From NCBI RefSeq assembly GCF_900100255.1, contig NZ_FMTS01000006.1, positions 62,001-126,000 of the forward strand: DNA of 64,000 nucleotides. Reading direction: 5' to 3'. Position 1 is the first letter of the stretch, and the number at the start of each line of letters is the position of its first letter. A model generated the notes under the pieces. That model was not told where the DNA came from. It did no database searches and saw only the letters and a program-made list of their open reading frames with translations. Below, piece by piece: positions 8,554 through 18,250 of the stretch. A program made the translations under genes and the position numbers. Origin of the DNA: Asticcacaulis taihuensis. Lineage in GTDB: Bacteria > Pseudomonadota > Alphaproteobacteria > Caulobacterales > Caulobacteraceae.

Positions 8554-9120
8554 ATGTTTATCCAGACCGAATCCACTCCCAACCCCGATGTCATCAAGTT
8601 CATCCCCGGCGAGGCCGTGCTTGATACGGGAACGAAGGAATTTCGCACGGCCGAAGACGCTAAGGCTTCGCCTCTGGCCGAAAGCCTGTTCGCGCTCGAT
8701 GGCATCGTCGGATTGTTCTTCGGCAATGATTTCCTGACCGTGCGTCGGTCGCCGGACTCGGACTTGATCTGGGCCCAGCTCAAGCCGCCGATCCTGGCCG
8801 CTATTATGGATTTCTATTCCAGCGGCCAGCCGATTCTGCGCGAAGTCACCACCAAGGATGACATCGTCTATGAAGGCGAACTCGGTCAGATCGTCGCCGA
8901 AATCAAGGATCTGCTCGATACCCGCGTCCGTCCGGCCGTAGCGCAGGATGGCGGCGATATCGAATTCGACCGCTTCGATCTTGAGTCCGGCACGCTCTAC
9001 CTGCATATGCGCGGCGCCTGTTCCGGCTGCCCATCGTCTTCGGCCACCCTGCGCCAGGGCGTCGAAAGCCTGATGAAGCACTATGTGCCGGAAGTGAAAT
9101 CCATCGAGCAGGTGCTGTAA
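8554..9120 (+). CDS. NifU/Nfu-type iron-sulfur cluster scaffold/carrier
   Basis: The 188-residue protein has an N-terminal Nfu_N domain (FIQTESTPNPDVIKFIPG at residues 2-19) and a C-terminal NifU-like domain with the cluster-ligating motif CSGC (GACSGCPSSS, about residues 150-160) after VAQDGGDIEFDRF. This architecture is that of mitochondrial NFU1 and alphaproteobacterial Nfu, which carry [4Fe-4S] clusters to target enzymes in the cytosol. Client enzymes nearby include the radical-SAM enzyme MiaB, which is suggestive only. It is followed without a gap by tsaB. Confidence 0.93.
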   Translation: MFIQTESTPNPDVIKFIPGEAVLDTGTKEFRTAEDAKASPLAESLFALDGIVGLFFGNDFLTVRRSPDSDLIWAQLKPPILAAIMDFYSSGQPILREVTTKDDIVYEGELGQIVAEIKDLLDTRVRPAVAQDGGDIEFDRFDLESGTLYLHMRGACSGCPSSSATLRQGVESLMKHYVPEVKSIEQVL

Positions 9121-9774
9121 TTGGCTCTGCGACTGGTCATCGATACCTCGCTGAACGCCTGCGGCCTGGGGCTGTTTGACAGCGAAACCTGTCTGTTTGA
9201 CATCACCGAGGGCATGACACGCGGCCAGCAGGAACGTCTGCCGGTCATGGCGCTGGAAGCCTTTCACGCGACGGGGATCAAGGCCAGGGATCTGAACCTT
9301 ATCGCCGTTACCTTAGGGCCGGGCTCCTTTACCGGCGTCCGGGTCGGCCTGTCCTTCGCCAAGGGTTTGGCGACGGGCGCGGGCGTGCCGTTGAAGGGCA
9401 TCGGCACACTGGAGGCGCTCGGTCGTCATGCGAACTTGCAAGATAAAACCCGTCTGGCGGTGGTGAATGGCGGCCGTGGGCAGATTTACGTCCAGCGCTT
9501 TCCCCTCGGCGCCCCGGTTACACTCGATATCCATGCACCGGAAGCCATCACGGAATTTGCCGCCGCGAACTCGGTCGATACTCTTACCGGTCCGGCCGCC
9601 GCCCTGCTTTCCGGCTATTGGCCCAAAGCGGATGAATTCCCCCAAACGTGGCCATCGCTTGACGCCATTTCAAACCTGGCCATAGATGCGGGCCACGATG
9701 ATTTGACCCCGCTCTATATGCGCGAAGCCGATGCCATTGCCTCGACCCGCGGTATTATCAGCCTGAACGCCTGA
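9121..9774 (+). CDS. tsaB: tRNA t6A37 biosynthesis dimerisation protein TsaB
   Basis: The 217-residue protein begins RLVIDTSLNACGLGLFD and carries TLGPGSFTGVRVGLSFAKGL, the signature of TsaB (YeaZ), an ASKHA-fold partner of TsaD in making threonylcarbamoyl-adenosine at position 37 of ANN-decoding tRNAs. Translation appears to start at TTG 9121, immediately after the nfu stop; no ATG is available upstream, and the nfu 3' end supplies the ribosome site. The neighbouring rimI is the usual partner gene in many bacteria. Confidence 0.92.
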   Translation: MALRLVIDTSLNACGLGLFDSETCLFDITEGMTRGQQERLPVMALEAFHATGIKARDLNLIAVTLGPGSFTGVRVGLSFAKGLATGAGVPLKGIGTLEALGRHANLQDKTRLAVVNGGRGQIYVQRFPLGAPVTLDIHAPEAITEFAAANSVDTLTGPAAALLSGYWPKADEFPQTWPSLDAISNLAIDAGHDDLTPLYMREADAIASTRGIISLNA

Positions 9775-9779
9775 CGCTT

Positions 9780-10223
9780 ATGACCCTGATCCGCCAGCTT
9801 GACGCGCCGTCCATGCAACTGGAGCACATCCATACGCGGTGTTTCGATTATGGCTGGAGCGAAGGGGTTTTCGCTGACCTGCTGATCAAGCCGCATCATC
9901 GTACCTATGTGTTCGAGGTTGAGGGTGAGATTGTCAGCTTCGTGGTGGTGACCGTGGTGGCCGGCGAGGGTGAGATCCTGACCATCTGCACCGATCCGGA
10001 TTTCCAGAAGCGCGGCCTGGCGCGGATGCTGCTTCAGCAGGTCATCAAGGCCCTGCGTGACGAGGGCGCGGAATCGCTGTTCCTTGAGGTCGCCATCGAT
10101 AATCCGGCGGCGCTGCGCCTCTATGAAAGTGTCGGTTTCAAAAAGACCGGCCGGCGGAAAGCCTATTACAGCCGCAAGGACAAACCACCGGTGGACGCCC
10201 ATATCTTGAGGCTTGCGCTCTGA
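9780..10223 (+). CDS. rimI: Ribosomal-protein-S18-alanine N-acetyltransferase-like GNAT enzyme
   Basis: The 147-residue GNAT-fold protein has the acetyl-CoA-binding loop in FQKRGLARMLLQQVIKA (Q/RxxGxG/A type) and the C-terminal EVAIDNPAALRLYESVGFKKTGRRKAYY characteristic of RimI. RimI acetylates the N-terminal alanine of S18 in enterobacteria; in alphaproteobacteria the substrate is less certain. It follows tsaB by five bases, which supports the family assignment since tsaB-rimI is a widespread pair. Confidence 0.9.
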   Translation: MTLIRQLDAPSMQLEHIHTRCFDYGWSEGVFADLLIKPHHRTYVFEVEGEIVSFVVVTVVAGEGEILTICTDPDFQKRGLARMLLQQVIKALRDEGAESLFLEVAIDNPAALRLYESVGFKKTGRRKAYYSRKDKPPVDAHILRLAL

Positions 10224-10276
10224 GACGCAACACCATACATTTGCGGGACTTTTTGCCTATACCGGAGCTTACGGCC

Positions 10277-10690
10277 ATGGACCGCATAGAACAACAATGT
10301 ATCGAAAAAGGTATGCGAATGACCGACCAGCGCCGGGTTGTGGCGCGCGTTTTGTCGGCGGCCGAAGACCATCCGGATGTCGAAGAGCTGTATCATCGCG
10401 CCGCGGCGGTTGATCCCAACATCTCGCTGGCGACGGTTTACCGCACGGTGCGCCTGTTTGAAGAGGCCGGTGTGGTCGAGCGACATGATTTCGGTGATGG
10501 CCGTTCGCGCTATGAAGAAGCCGGCAGCGAGCACCATGACCACCTGATCAATATCAAGACCGGCCAGGTGATCGAGTTCTTCGATGCCGAAATCGAGAAG
10601 ATGAAGGAGGCCCTGGCGGAAAAGCTGGGCTACAAGCTGGTCGGCCATAAGCTGGAGCTTTATGGGGTGCCATTGGGGGAAGAGAAGTAA
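10277..10690 (+). CDS. fur: Ferric uptake regulator Fur
   Basis: The 137-residue protein has the Fur winged helix (RMTDQRRVVARVL, then ISLATVYRTVRLFEEAG as recognition helix) and the metal-binding dimerisation domain with SEHHDHL. It lacks the C-terminal CxxC zinc motif, as is common in alphaproteobacterial Fur. I prefer ATG 10277 with GGAG upstream over a TTG at 10241, since it gives the usual family length. Fur with Fe(II) represses iron uptake genes. It follows rimI by about 50 bases and precedes a strong terminator, so it ends the nfu-tsaB-rimI-fur run. Confidence 0.93.
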   Translation: MDRIEQQCIEKGMRMTDQRRVVARVLSAAEDHPDVEELYHRAAAVDPNISLATVYRTVRLFEEAGVVERHDFGDGRSRYEEAGSEHHDHLINIKTGQVIEFFDAEIEKMKEALAEKLGYKLVGHKLELYGVPLGEEK

Positions 10691-10693
10691 GAT

Positions 10694-10776
10694 TGCAGGA
10701 GGCACAGCCTCCTGCACCTCGGAACCTATTCTTTGAAAATAACAAAAAACCGGGCCCAAGGGTCCGGTTTTTTGTT
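10694..10776 (+). terminator. Double hairpin with bidirectional terminator after fur
   Basis: A perfect 10-bp hairpin TGCAGGAGGC-ACA-GCCTCCTGCA (10694-10716) starts four bases after the fur stop. It is followed by AACAAAAAACCGG (10741-10753) pairing perfectly with CCGGTTTTTTGTT (10764-10776), an A-stem-T intrinsic terminator. Confidence 0.85.
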
Positions 10777-10795
10777 ATTATTAAGGACAAGTTCT

Positions 10796-10827
10796 GGGGT
10801 GCAGGGGTCCGAGACCCCTGCAACTTA
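10796..10827. repeat. Intergenic hairpin repeat, copy 1 (GGGTC-NNN-GACCC family)
   Basis: TGCAGGGGTC (10800-10809) and GACCCCTGCA (10813-10822) form a 10-bp perfect stem with a 3-base loop, preceded by GGGG and followed by ACTT. The same layout recurs near 26011 and 41902, always outside genes. Confidence 0.75.
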
Positions 10828-10841
10828 TTGCTTTTTCCCCA

Positions 10842-12212
10842 ATGAATCCCCATAACGCCCTCATGAACGATCACGTCCCCTTAAAGAAGCTCCACATCAA
10901 GACTTACGGCTGTCAGATGAATGTCTATGACAGTGAGCGCATGGTGGATATCCTGCGGCCGCTGGGCTATGAGGTCTCCGACAAGGCCGAGGGGGCCGAT
11001 CTGGTGCTTCTGAACACCTGCCATATCCGTGAAAAGGCCGCCGAAAAGGTCTATTCGGAGATTGGCCGCCTGCGTGAAATGCGTGAGGAAAAGGAAGCGC
11101 GCGGCGAGGGCCGCATGACCATTGCGGTGGCCGGCTGCGTGGCCCAGGCCGAGGGCAAGGAAATCATGCACCGTGCCCCGGCCGTCGATCTGGTGGTCGG
11201 TCCGCAGGCTTACCACCAGTTGCCCGAACTGATCGCCCGCACCCACCGGTCCAAGGGCGAACGCCTCTCGGCCGATTTCGCACCGGAAGCCAAGTTCGAC
11301 GCGCTGGCGGTGGATCGTGAGGTCTCAGGCCCGGCCGCTTTCCTTACCGTGCAGGAAGGCTGCGACAAGTTCTGCACCTTCTGCGTAGTTCCCTATACGC
11401 GTGGTGCCGAATGGTCGCGCCCGGTTGCTTCTATCCTCGATGAGGCGAAAGCCCTGGCAGCCAAGGGGGTGCGCGAACTGACCCTGCTGGGCCAGAATGT
11501 CAATGCTTATAACGGTCTTGATGCCGATGGTAAGGAATCGACCCTGGCGAAGCTGATGTACGCCCTGGCCGATATCGAGGGCATCGATCGTCTGCGCTAT
11601 ACCACCTCGCACCCTAACGACATGGGGCAGGACCTGATCGATGCGCACCGCGATCTCCCGGCCATGATGCCTTATCTGCACCTGCCGGTGCAGTCAGGGT
11701 CAGACAAGATTCTGCGCGCCATGAACCGCAAGCACGGCCGGCAAGCCTATTTCGACCTGATCGATCGCATCAAGGCGGCGCGCCCGGACTTGGCGCTTTC
11801 CGGTGATTTCATCGTTGGCTTCCCTGGCGAGACCGACAAGGACTTCGAGGATACGCTCGACCTGATCCGCCGCGTCGGTTACGCCTCGGCCTTCTCGTTC
11901 AAATATTCGCCGCGTCCGGGTACGCCTGCCGCCGGTATGCCCGGTCAGGTGCCGGATGACGTGGCCGATGCGCGCTTGCAAACCCTGCAGGCTCTGATCA
12001 TCGAACAGCAGCAGGCGTTCAAGGAAAAGCTGATCGGCCAGACGTTGGACATCCTGTTTGACAAGCCGGGCCGTCTGGCGGGTCAGGCCATTGGCCGCTC
12101 GCCCTACCTGCAATCAGTATTCGTAGAAGACGCCGCTCATCTGATCGGCCAGATTCACAAGGTGAAAATCATCGCCAACAGCAATAACAGCCTGAAAGGT
12201 GAACTTGCCTGA
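10842..12212 (+). CDS. miaB: tRNA-2-methylthio-N6-dimethylallyladenosine synthase MiaB
   Basis: The 456-residue radical-SAM enzyme adds the 2-methylthio group at A37 of tRNAs. Seen in order: an N-terminal UPF0004 domain with [14 protein letters not shown] and further cluster cysteines ([15 protein letters not shown]), the radical-SAM motif [14 protein letters not shown], and a C-terminal TRAM domain ([12 protein letters not shown] onward). An internal ATG at 10863 is an equally possible start, as neither has a clear ribosome site. Its stop overlaps the phoH start by one base, so miaB and phoH are coupled. Nearby Nfu may supply its clusters, which is inference. Confidence 0.95.
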   Translation: MNPHNALMNDHVPLKKLHIKTYGCQMNVYDSERMVDILRPLGYEVSDKAEGADLVLLNTCHIREKAAEKVYSEIGRLREMREEKEARGEGRMTIAVAGCVAQAEGKEIMHRAPAVDLVVGPQAYHQLPELIARTHRSKGERLSADFAPEAKFDALAVDREVSGPAAFLTVQEGCDKFCTFCVVPYTRGAEWSRPVASILDEAKALAAKGVRELTLLGQNVNAYNGLDADGKESTLAKLMYALADIEGIDRLRYTTSHPNDMGQDLIDAHRDLPAMMPYLHLPVQSGSDKILRAMNRKHGRQAYFDLIDRIKAARPDLALSGDFIVGFPGETDKDFEDTLDLIRRVGYASAFSFKYSPRPGTPAAGMPGQVPDDVADARLQTLQALIIEQQQAFKEKLIGQTLDILFDKPGRLAGQAIGRSPYLQSVFVEDAAHLIGQIHKVKIIANSNNSLKGELA

Positions 12213-13186
12213 TGGCCGCGGTGAAGGACGATTTTATCAGCCTGACTGACCCCTGTGTTCTGGCCGTTGTCGGGCCCTCGGAGCGCTACCTCGCCATGAT
12301 CGAAGGGGCCTTCAAGGTGCTGGTCGAAATGCCGGGCGGTGGCCTGGTCATCTCCGGTGATGCCCGTGCGCGCCAGAAGGCGAAGGCGATGATTGTGGCC
12401 CTGGCCGATATGTACGACCAGGGCGTCGATATCGCCGAGGCCGATGTCCGACGCCTGATCAACCAGCCGCAATTGACGGGCGGTAAGTCCGAAAAACTCC
12501 AATCCGCCGTACCGCTCGATCAGCGCAATACCATCGTCATGGGCCGGCATGGCGCCATCGCCGCGAAAACCGCCGGCCAGGCGGCCTACATCCATGAACT
12601 GACGACAAACGACCTCGTCTTCGCGCTGGGGCCGGCAGGCTCCGGCAAGACCTTCCTCGCCGTTGCGCATGGCGTTTCGCTCCTGCTCAAGGGGGCGGTG
12701 GACAAGCTGATCATTACCCGTCCGGCGGTCGAGGCCGGCGAACGGCTGGGTTTCCTGCCGGGCGATCTCAACGAGAAGATCGATCCGTACCTGACGCCGA
12801 TCTGGGGCGCGCTGGATGATATTCTGGGGCCGCAACTGCTCGCCAAGAAGCGCGAAACCAGGGAAATCGAGGTTGCGCCGCTGGCCTATATGCGCGGCCG
12901 AACGCTCTCCTATGCCTATGTCATTATCGACGAAGCTCAGAATACGACGCGGATGCAGATGAAGATGATCCTGACCCGCCTCGGTGAAGGCTCGAAAATG
13001 GTCGTCACCGGCGATCCCTCGCAGATCGACCTGCCCAACCGGGGTGACAGCGGTCTGGTCCATGCCGTTCACCTGCTCGATCAGGTCGAGGGTGTCGGCA
13101 AGGCCGAACTCAAGGCCGAGGATATTGTCCGTCACGCACTGGTGGCGCGCATCGTCCGGGCCTATGATAATGAGTACAAGAGCTGA
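12212..13186 (+). CDS. phoH: PhoH-family ATPase (YbeZ-like)
   Basis: The 324-residue protein has an N-terminal KH-like region and a RecA-like P-loop domain with Walker A GPAGSGKTFLA (about residues 134-144) and Walker B YVIIDEAQN (about 234). PhoH/YbeZ is a putative RNA helicase or ATPase that partners the endoribonuclease YbeY. The gene order miaB-phoH-ybeY-corC-lnt is the standard cluster in Proteobacteria, which secures the call. A 17-bp hairpin begins at its stop codon. Confidence 0.92.
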   Translation: MAAVKDDFISLTDPCVLAVVGPSERYLAMIEGAFKVLVEMPGGGLVISGDARARQKAKAMIVALADMYDQGVDIAEADVRRLINQPQLTGGKSEKLQSAVPLDQRNTIVMGRHGAIAAKTAGQAAYIHELTTNDLVFALGPAGSGKTFLAVAHGVSLLLKGAVDKLIITRPAVEAGERLGFLPGDLNEKIDPYLTPIWGALDDILGPQLLAKKRETREIEVAPLAYMRGRTLSYAYVIIDEAQNTTRMQMKMILTRLGEGSKMVVTGDPSQIDLPNRGDSGLVHAVHLLDQVEGVGKAELKAEDIVRHALVARIVRAYDNEYKS

Positions 13187-13220
13187 TGGCGAAGATTGTT
13201 GAAAACAATATTCGCCATCA
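13184..13220 (+). terminator. 17-bp stem-loop starting at the phoH stop codon
   Basis: The stem runs from the phoH TGA at 13184 to 13200 and pairs with 13204-13220, matching at 16 of 17 positions around a GAA loop. There is no T-tract, so it is better read as an mRNA 3'-end stabiliser or processing site between phoH and ybeY than as a proven terminator. Confidence 0.5.
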
Positions 13221-13286
13221 AGCGCCCGACTGGGCGCCGGTGACGTTTCGCCGCCCCCGCGGAGCATCGAACGCAGTGAGATTGGC

Positions 13287-13775
13287 GTGAGCGAAAAAAT
13301 TGAACCCTTGATTGACATAGAGGTCGAGGCAGACGGCTGGCTCGATGCCCTGCCCGATGTCCAGGAAGTCGTTCAAACCGGCATATTGGCGGCGCTCAAC
13401 GCCGTTAATGTGACCGAACAGACCGATATTGTTGTGCTGCTGTGCGATGATGCCGAGATGAAGTCGCTCAACAAGGAGTACCGCCAGAAAAACGCGCCCA
13501 CCAATGTGCTGTCCTTTCCCGCGCCGAAAATGAAGGGCATGGCGCATCTGGGCGATATCGCGCTTGGGCTTGAAACCTGTGTGCGTGAGGCCGAGGAACA
13601 GCGGAAGACACTGAAAAATCACGTCCTTCATCTCTCTGTCCATGGCGCTTTGCATTTATTGGGTTATGATCACATGACCGATGAAGAGGCGGAAGAGATG
13701 GAAAATCTCGAACGCGATATTCTGAAAAGCCTCAATGTCGCCGATCCTTATGGACCTGAACATAGCCATGGCTGA
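13287..13775 (+). CDS. ybeY: Endoribonuclease YbeY (16S rRNA maturation)
   Basis: The 162-residue protein has the metal-binding motif HGALHLLGYDH (H3 zinc site, about residues 118-128) and the N-terminal SLNKEYRQKNAPTNVLSFP that defines YbeY. It is a single-strand-specific RNase acting in 16S rRNA 3'-end processing and ribosome quality control. The start is GTG at 13287. The product's last codons overlap the start of corC by eight bases. Confidence 0.95.
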   Translation: MSEKIEPLIDIEVEADGWLDALPDVQEVVQTGILAALNAVNVTEQTDIVVLLCDDAEMKSLNKEYRQKNAPTNVLSFPAPKMKGMAHLGDIALGLETCVREAEEQRKTLKNHVLHLSVHGALHLLGYDHMTDEEAEEMENLERDILKSLNVADPYGPEHSHG

Positions 13776-14646
13776 GCCAGACGACGCGCCCCGCAAGTCT
13801 TTTCTATCCTTTTTCGGGATCGGGCCGAAGCCGGCGGAAAAATCCGGCCTCGACTCCACCGAGAGCGAAAACAGCGCCGCCGCCGCGGCCAATTTGATCG
13901 ATCATGCCCGCGCCTTCCAATCCCTGAGCGTCGCCGATGTCATGACGCCGCGCGTCGACATCGTCGCCATCGAGCTGTCGAGCACCCTGGCCGATGTCGT
14001 ACGCATCTGCGTTGAAAGCGAACACTCTCGCCTGCCGATTTACCGGGACGGCCTGGATGATCCGGTCGGCGTGGTCCATATCAAGGATGTCCTCAAGCTT
14101 CTGGCGCCGGAACCGGGCCGTGCGGCGCCGAACTGGGCCGAACCGGTGCTGCACCGCCTGCGCCGTGAACTGCTTTATGTCCCCTCTTCCATGACCACGG
14201 CCGACCTGATGCTGCGGATGCAGGCCCAGCGTATCCATATGGCGCTGGTGATCGATGAATTCGGTGGCACGGATGGCCTGGTAACGCTCGAAGACCTGAT
14301 CGAAGCCGTGGTCGGCAATATCGATGACGAATATGACGAGGCCGGCGATGAGGAAATGCGGGAGCTTCCCAATGGCCAATATGAAATCGATGGCCGCGTC
14401 GAGCTGGTGACGCTGGAGGAAAAGCTCGGCCTCCAGCTTTACCCGGAAGAATCCGAGGAAGAAATAGATACCCTCGCCGGTCTGGTGGCGGTGCTGGCGG
14501 GGCGTGTGCCGCAGCGCGGCGAGGTCGTGCCCTATGCCGATGCCGGTTTCGATATCGAGGTGCTCGATGCCGATCCACGCCGCATCAAGCGCCTGCGCCT
14601 GCATCGCCGGCTGCCGGCGCCCGATGTAACGTCCGCCGATGACTAG
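13768..14646 (+). CDS. corC: HlyC/CorC-family transporter-associated protein with paired CBS domains
   Basis: About 292 residues. A CBS pair begins at SVADVMTPRVDIVAIE and continues through HIKDVLKLLAP; the motif ALVIDEFGGTDGLVTLEDL lies in the second CBS, and a CorC_HlyC transporter-associated domain fills the C-terminus (DTLAGLVAVLAGRVPQRGE). Such proteins are linked to Mg/Co efflux. I chose ATG 13768, overlapping the ybeY stop; in-frame ATGs at 13735 and 13750 would add 11 or 6 residues. The overlap with lnt (eight bases) shows coupling. Confidence 0.88.
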   Translation: MAEPDDAPRKSFLSFFGIGPKPAEKSGLDSTESENSAAAAANLIDHARAFQSLSVADVMTPRVDIVAIELSSTLADVVRICVESEHSRLPIYRDGLDDPVGVVHIKDVLKLLAPEPGRAAPNWAEPVLHRLRRELLYVPSSMTTADLMLRMQAQRIHMALVIDEFGGTDGLVTLEDLIEAVVGNIDDEYDEAGDEEMRELPNGQYEIDGRVELVTLEEKLGLQLYPEESEEEIDTLAGLVAVLAGRVPQRGEVVPYADAGFDIEVLDADPRRIKRLRLHRRLPAPDVTSADD

Positions 14647-16306
14647 GCTGGCCGCTTTCCTGAAACACCCGTTTCTGGCGCCGGTGGTCACCTTCATGGG
14701 CGATCCGCGCAAACGTCCGCGTATGCTGGCGGCGATATCCGGCCTGCTGATTGCCTTCGCGCAGCCGCCCTTTGGCTTCCTGCCGGGTCTGCTCGGTTAT
14801 GGCCTGCTGCTCTATGCGCTGGAATATCATCTTGGTAACTGGCCGAAACGCACCGCCTTTTTCATGGGCTGGCTGGCTGGTTTCTGTTACTTCCTCGTCT
14901 CGTGCTTCTGGGTGGCGGAAGCCTTCCTCGTCGATGCCGAAACCTATGGCTGGATGGCCATTCCCGCTGCCACGCTGTTGCCCGCCGGGATCGGCCTGTT
15001 CTGGGGCGGATTCGCCGTGCTTTACCTGAAGCTGGTGCCGAAGGGCTGGATAAGATTTGTTTTCTTCGCGGCCCTGTTCTCGATATTTGAGATGACGCGC
15101 GGCATGGTGCTTTCGGGCTTTCCGTGGAATCCGGCAGGCTCGACCTGGAAGGCCGGCAGCGCCATGTCGCAGATGGCGGCCTATGTCGGGGTCTATGGTC
15201 TGGGTTTCGTTACCGTGCTGGCCTTCTCCAGCGTCGGCGTGATCCGACGCGGGAAAGGCGCTGCGGGTTATGCCCCGGCGATTTTCGGCGCCCTGGCGCT
15301 TCTGGGTTGTTTCGGCGTCGGTCAGACGCGACTGATGACCACCCATATCAGCGATACCGGTTATGCTATCCGCTACGTGCAGCCGGCGATCAGCCAGGCC
15401 GCCAAGTGGGATAATGCCAATTTCAGCCACCTGTTCTTTTCCTATATCGGTCTGAGCAAGGCCCCGCCGAAACCCGGTCATCGCGCACCGGACCTGATCA
15501 TCTGGCCGGAAGGCGCGCTGCCGATCATGTGGGAACAACTGATGGACCCGCGGACGGGTACGGTCGAGGACATGGCCGATCTGCTGACCGACGGCCAGTC
15601 CCTGCTGATCGGCACCTCCCGCGAAGACGGCGAGACCCCGGCGGGCAAGCCCATCTACCGCAATTCGATGCTGGCCCTGCACCGCCAGAATGGCCGCACA
15701 CGCATCATCGGGTCATATAATAAGTTCAAGCTCGTGCCGTTCGGCGAATTCACGCCTTACCAGGATATCCTCAATCCGCTCGGCATGTCGGCCCTGACGC
15801 ATTTCGATGACAGCTTCACGCCCGGCGAACGCACACGGCCGCACAGTTTTCCCGGCATACCGAGGGTTTTGCCGCTGATCTGCTACGAGGGCATATTCCC
15901 GGCGCTGGACATGACCAGTTACGGACCAAACGACATAATGCGGCCCAAATGGATCATTAATATCTCCAATGACGCCTGGTTCGGCCCGACGACAGGGCCT
16001 GTGCAGCACCTTAACCTCGCCAGCTTCCGCGCCATTGAGGAAGGTCTGCCTATGGTCAGATCAACCCCCACGGGAATATCGGGCGTCATTGATCCCCTGG
16101 GAAGAGTTGTTCCGGGCACTGCAATAGGTTTAGGTGTAGCGGGTTACATGGACGTAACTTTACCGGGCGAGGCAAATGTTACCGCTTTTGCACAACAGAG
16201 GTATGCCTATCCAGTGTTTGCTGTCCTGCTTTGCTTGGGACTGATTGTTTTCGGCGGGACTTTTTCTATCGGAAACCGGCCTTTTTCTGCGAAAAAAAGA
16301 GCCTGA
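14639..16306 (+). CDS. lnt: Apolipoprotein N-acyltransferase Lnt
   Basis: The 555-residue protein has about six to seven N-terminal membrane segments and a periplasmic nitrilase-like domain. The catalytic triad is visible: Glu in IIWPEGALP, Lys in YNKFKLVPFGEF, Cys in PLICYEGIFP. It adds the third acyl chain to outer-membrane lipoproteins such as the MltA and M1 peptidase encoded in this window. A final hydrophobic helix and basic tail end the protein. Its start overlaps corC, closing the miaB-to-lnt cluster. Confidence 0.95.
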   Translation: MTRLAAFLKHPFLAPVVTFMGDPRKRPRMLAAISGLLIAFAQPPFGFLPGLLGYGLLLYALEYHLGNWPKRTAFFMGWLAGFCYFLVSCFWVAEAFLVDAETYGWMAIPAATLLPAGIGLFWGGFAVLYLKLVPKGWIRFVFFAALFSIFEMTRGMVLSGFPWNPAGSTWKAGSAMSQMAAYVGVYGLGFVTVLAFSSVGVIRRGKGAAGYAPAIFGALALLGCFGVGQTRLMTTHISDTGYAIRYVQPAISQAAKWDNANFSHLFFSYIGLSKAPPKPGHRAPDLIIWPEGALPIMWEQLMDPRTGTVEDMADLLTDGQSLLIGTSREDGETPAGKPIYRNSMLALHRQNGRTRIIGSYNKFKLVPFGEFTPYQDILNPLGMSALTHFDDSFTPGERTRPHSFPGIPRVLPLICYEGIFPALDMTSYGPNDIMRPKWIINISNDAWFGPTTGPVQHLNLASFRAIEEGLPMVRSTPTGISGVIDPLGRVVPGTAIGLGVAGYMDVTLPGEANVTAFAQQRYAYPVFAVLLCLGLIVFGGTFSIGNRPFSAKKRA

Positions 16307-16354
16307 ATGCAAAAAGAGATAGCCCAAAGTGAACAGTTTCGCTATGCGCTAACG

Positions 16355-16360
16355 TATAAT
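16355..16360 (+). promoter_or_regulatory. Candidate -10 box for the PraR-like gene
   Basis: A perfect TATAAT lies 54 bases before the TTG start of the regulator, inside an AT-rich stretch. No good -35 is found 16-18 bases upstream, so strength is uncertain. Confidence 0.4.
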
Positions 16361-16413
16361 ATACAGTTTGGCCGGCTTCCCCCATCGGCCAGGTAAAAAG
16401 TAAGAGGCATAAG

Positions 16414-16833
16414 TTGGACGATAATTTGAAGGCTGAACGTGGCCCGAACCCCGTCGATCTGCACGTCGGCGCCCGCGTCAGAATGCGCCGCAAGTTCCTG
16501 GGCATGAGCCAGGAGGGCCTTGCCGAGACCATCGCACTGACCTTTCAGCAGGTGCAAAAGTATGAGCGCGGTTCCAACCGTATCAGCGCCTCGAAGCTTT
16601 GGGAAATTGCCAAGGCCCTCAAGGCCCCCGTGGCGTACTTCTTTGAAGGCTATGGCGAGAACGAAGCCGTCGAGGGCTTCTCGGAATCGGAATCTGAACA
16701 GTTCGTTCACGGTTTCCTGATGACGACCGAGGGCATCGAATTGGCCGAAGCTTTCCCGCGCATCAAAAACGCCAAGCATCGCCGCCGCATCCTTGAACTG
16801 GTGCGCAGCCTCGCCGAAGACGACGACGCGTAA
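16414..16833 (+). CDS. XRE-family regulator of the PraR type
   Basis: The 139-residue protein has a single helix-turn-helix of Cro/CI type: DLHVGARVRMRRKFLGMSQE, then TFQQVQKYERGSNRISASKL as recognition region. The layout NPVDLHVGARVR...LGMSQEGLAE is that of the alphaproteobacterial PraR family, described in rhizobia as a regulator of polyhydroxybutyrate and surface traits. The C-terminal part is acidic and helical. The start is TTG 16414 with AAGAGG eight bases upstream. The gene stands between lnt and metK, a placement conserved in Caulobacter; its targets cannot be read from the sequence. Confidence 0.8.
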   Translation: MDDNLKAERGPNPVDLHVGARVRMRRKFLGMSQEGLAETIALTFQQVQKYERGSNRISASKLWEIAKALKAPVAYFFEGYGENEAVEGFSESESEQFVHGFLMTTEGIELAEAFPRIKNAKHRRRILELVRSLAEDDDA

Positions 16834-16858
16834 GATTTCCAGATATCGGAATGACTGA

Positions 16859-16890
16859 GGCCCCGCTTTTCCGGAAGCGGGGCCTTTTGT
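16859..16890 (+). terminator. Intrinsic terminator after the PraR-like gene
   Basis: GGCCCCGCTT (16859-16868) pairs with AAGCGGGGCC (16875-16884), followed by TTTTGTTG. It separates the regulator from metK. Confidence 0.88.
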
Positions 16891-16940
16891 TGTCCGAAAC
16901 AGACGGTCGCGTCGGAACAATATCTAAAAAGGCGCTTGAT

Positions 16941-16962
16941 CATATAAACATATCTTTATATG
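16941..16962. promoter_or_regulatory. metK: Palindromic operator candidate upstream of metK
   Basis: CATATAAA (16941-16948) and TTTATATG (16955-16962) form a perfect 8-bp inverted repeat with a 6-base spacer, 41 bases before the metK start. ArsR-type methionine-cycle regulators (SahR/SamR) bind AT-rich palindromes of this general kind in Proteobacteria; I cannot confirm the consensus from memory. No SAM riboswitch is recognisable in the leader. Confidence 0.5.
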
Positions 16963-17002
16963 GTTATAGGGAATGCGAAAGCCCTGCTGAAAGTCCCGAA
17001 CC

Positions 17003-18175
<1,173 letters not shown>

Positions 18176-18200
18176 TCAATTCACTTTGGCAAACAGAACC

Positions 18201-18236
18201 GAGGGGGTTATACGGCGCCGTATAATCCCCTCTTTT
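18201..18236 (+). terminator. Intrinsic terminator between metK and trmB
   Basis: The arm at 18201-18216 pairs with 18217-18232 almost perfectly (15 of 16, the exception a G-T pair) with practically no loop, GGCGCC at the centre, and TTTT follows. Confidence 0.8.
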
Positions 18237-18250
18237 GCATTAAGAATTAG

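Noticed and set aside
16891-17002. SAM-II, SAM-V or SAM/SAH riboswitch ahead of metK
   Set aside because: The 112-base leader shows no recognisable conserved core of these classes; the AT palindrome is the better signal.
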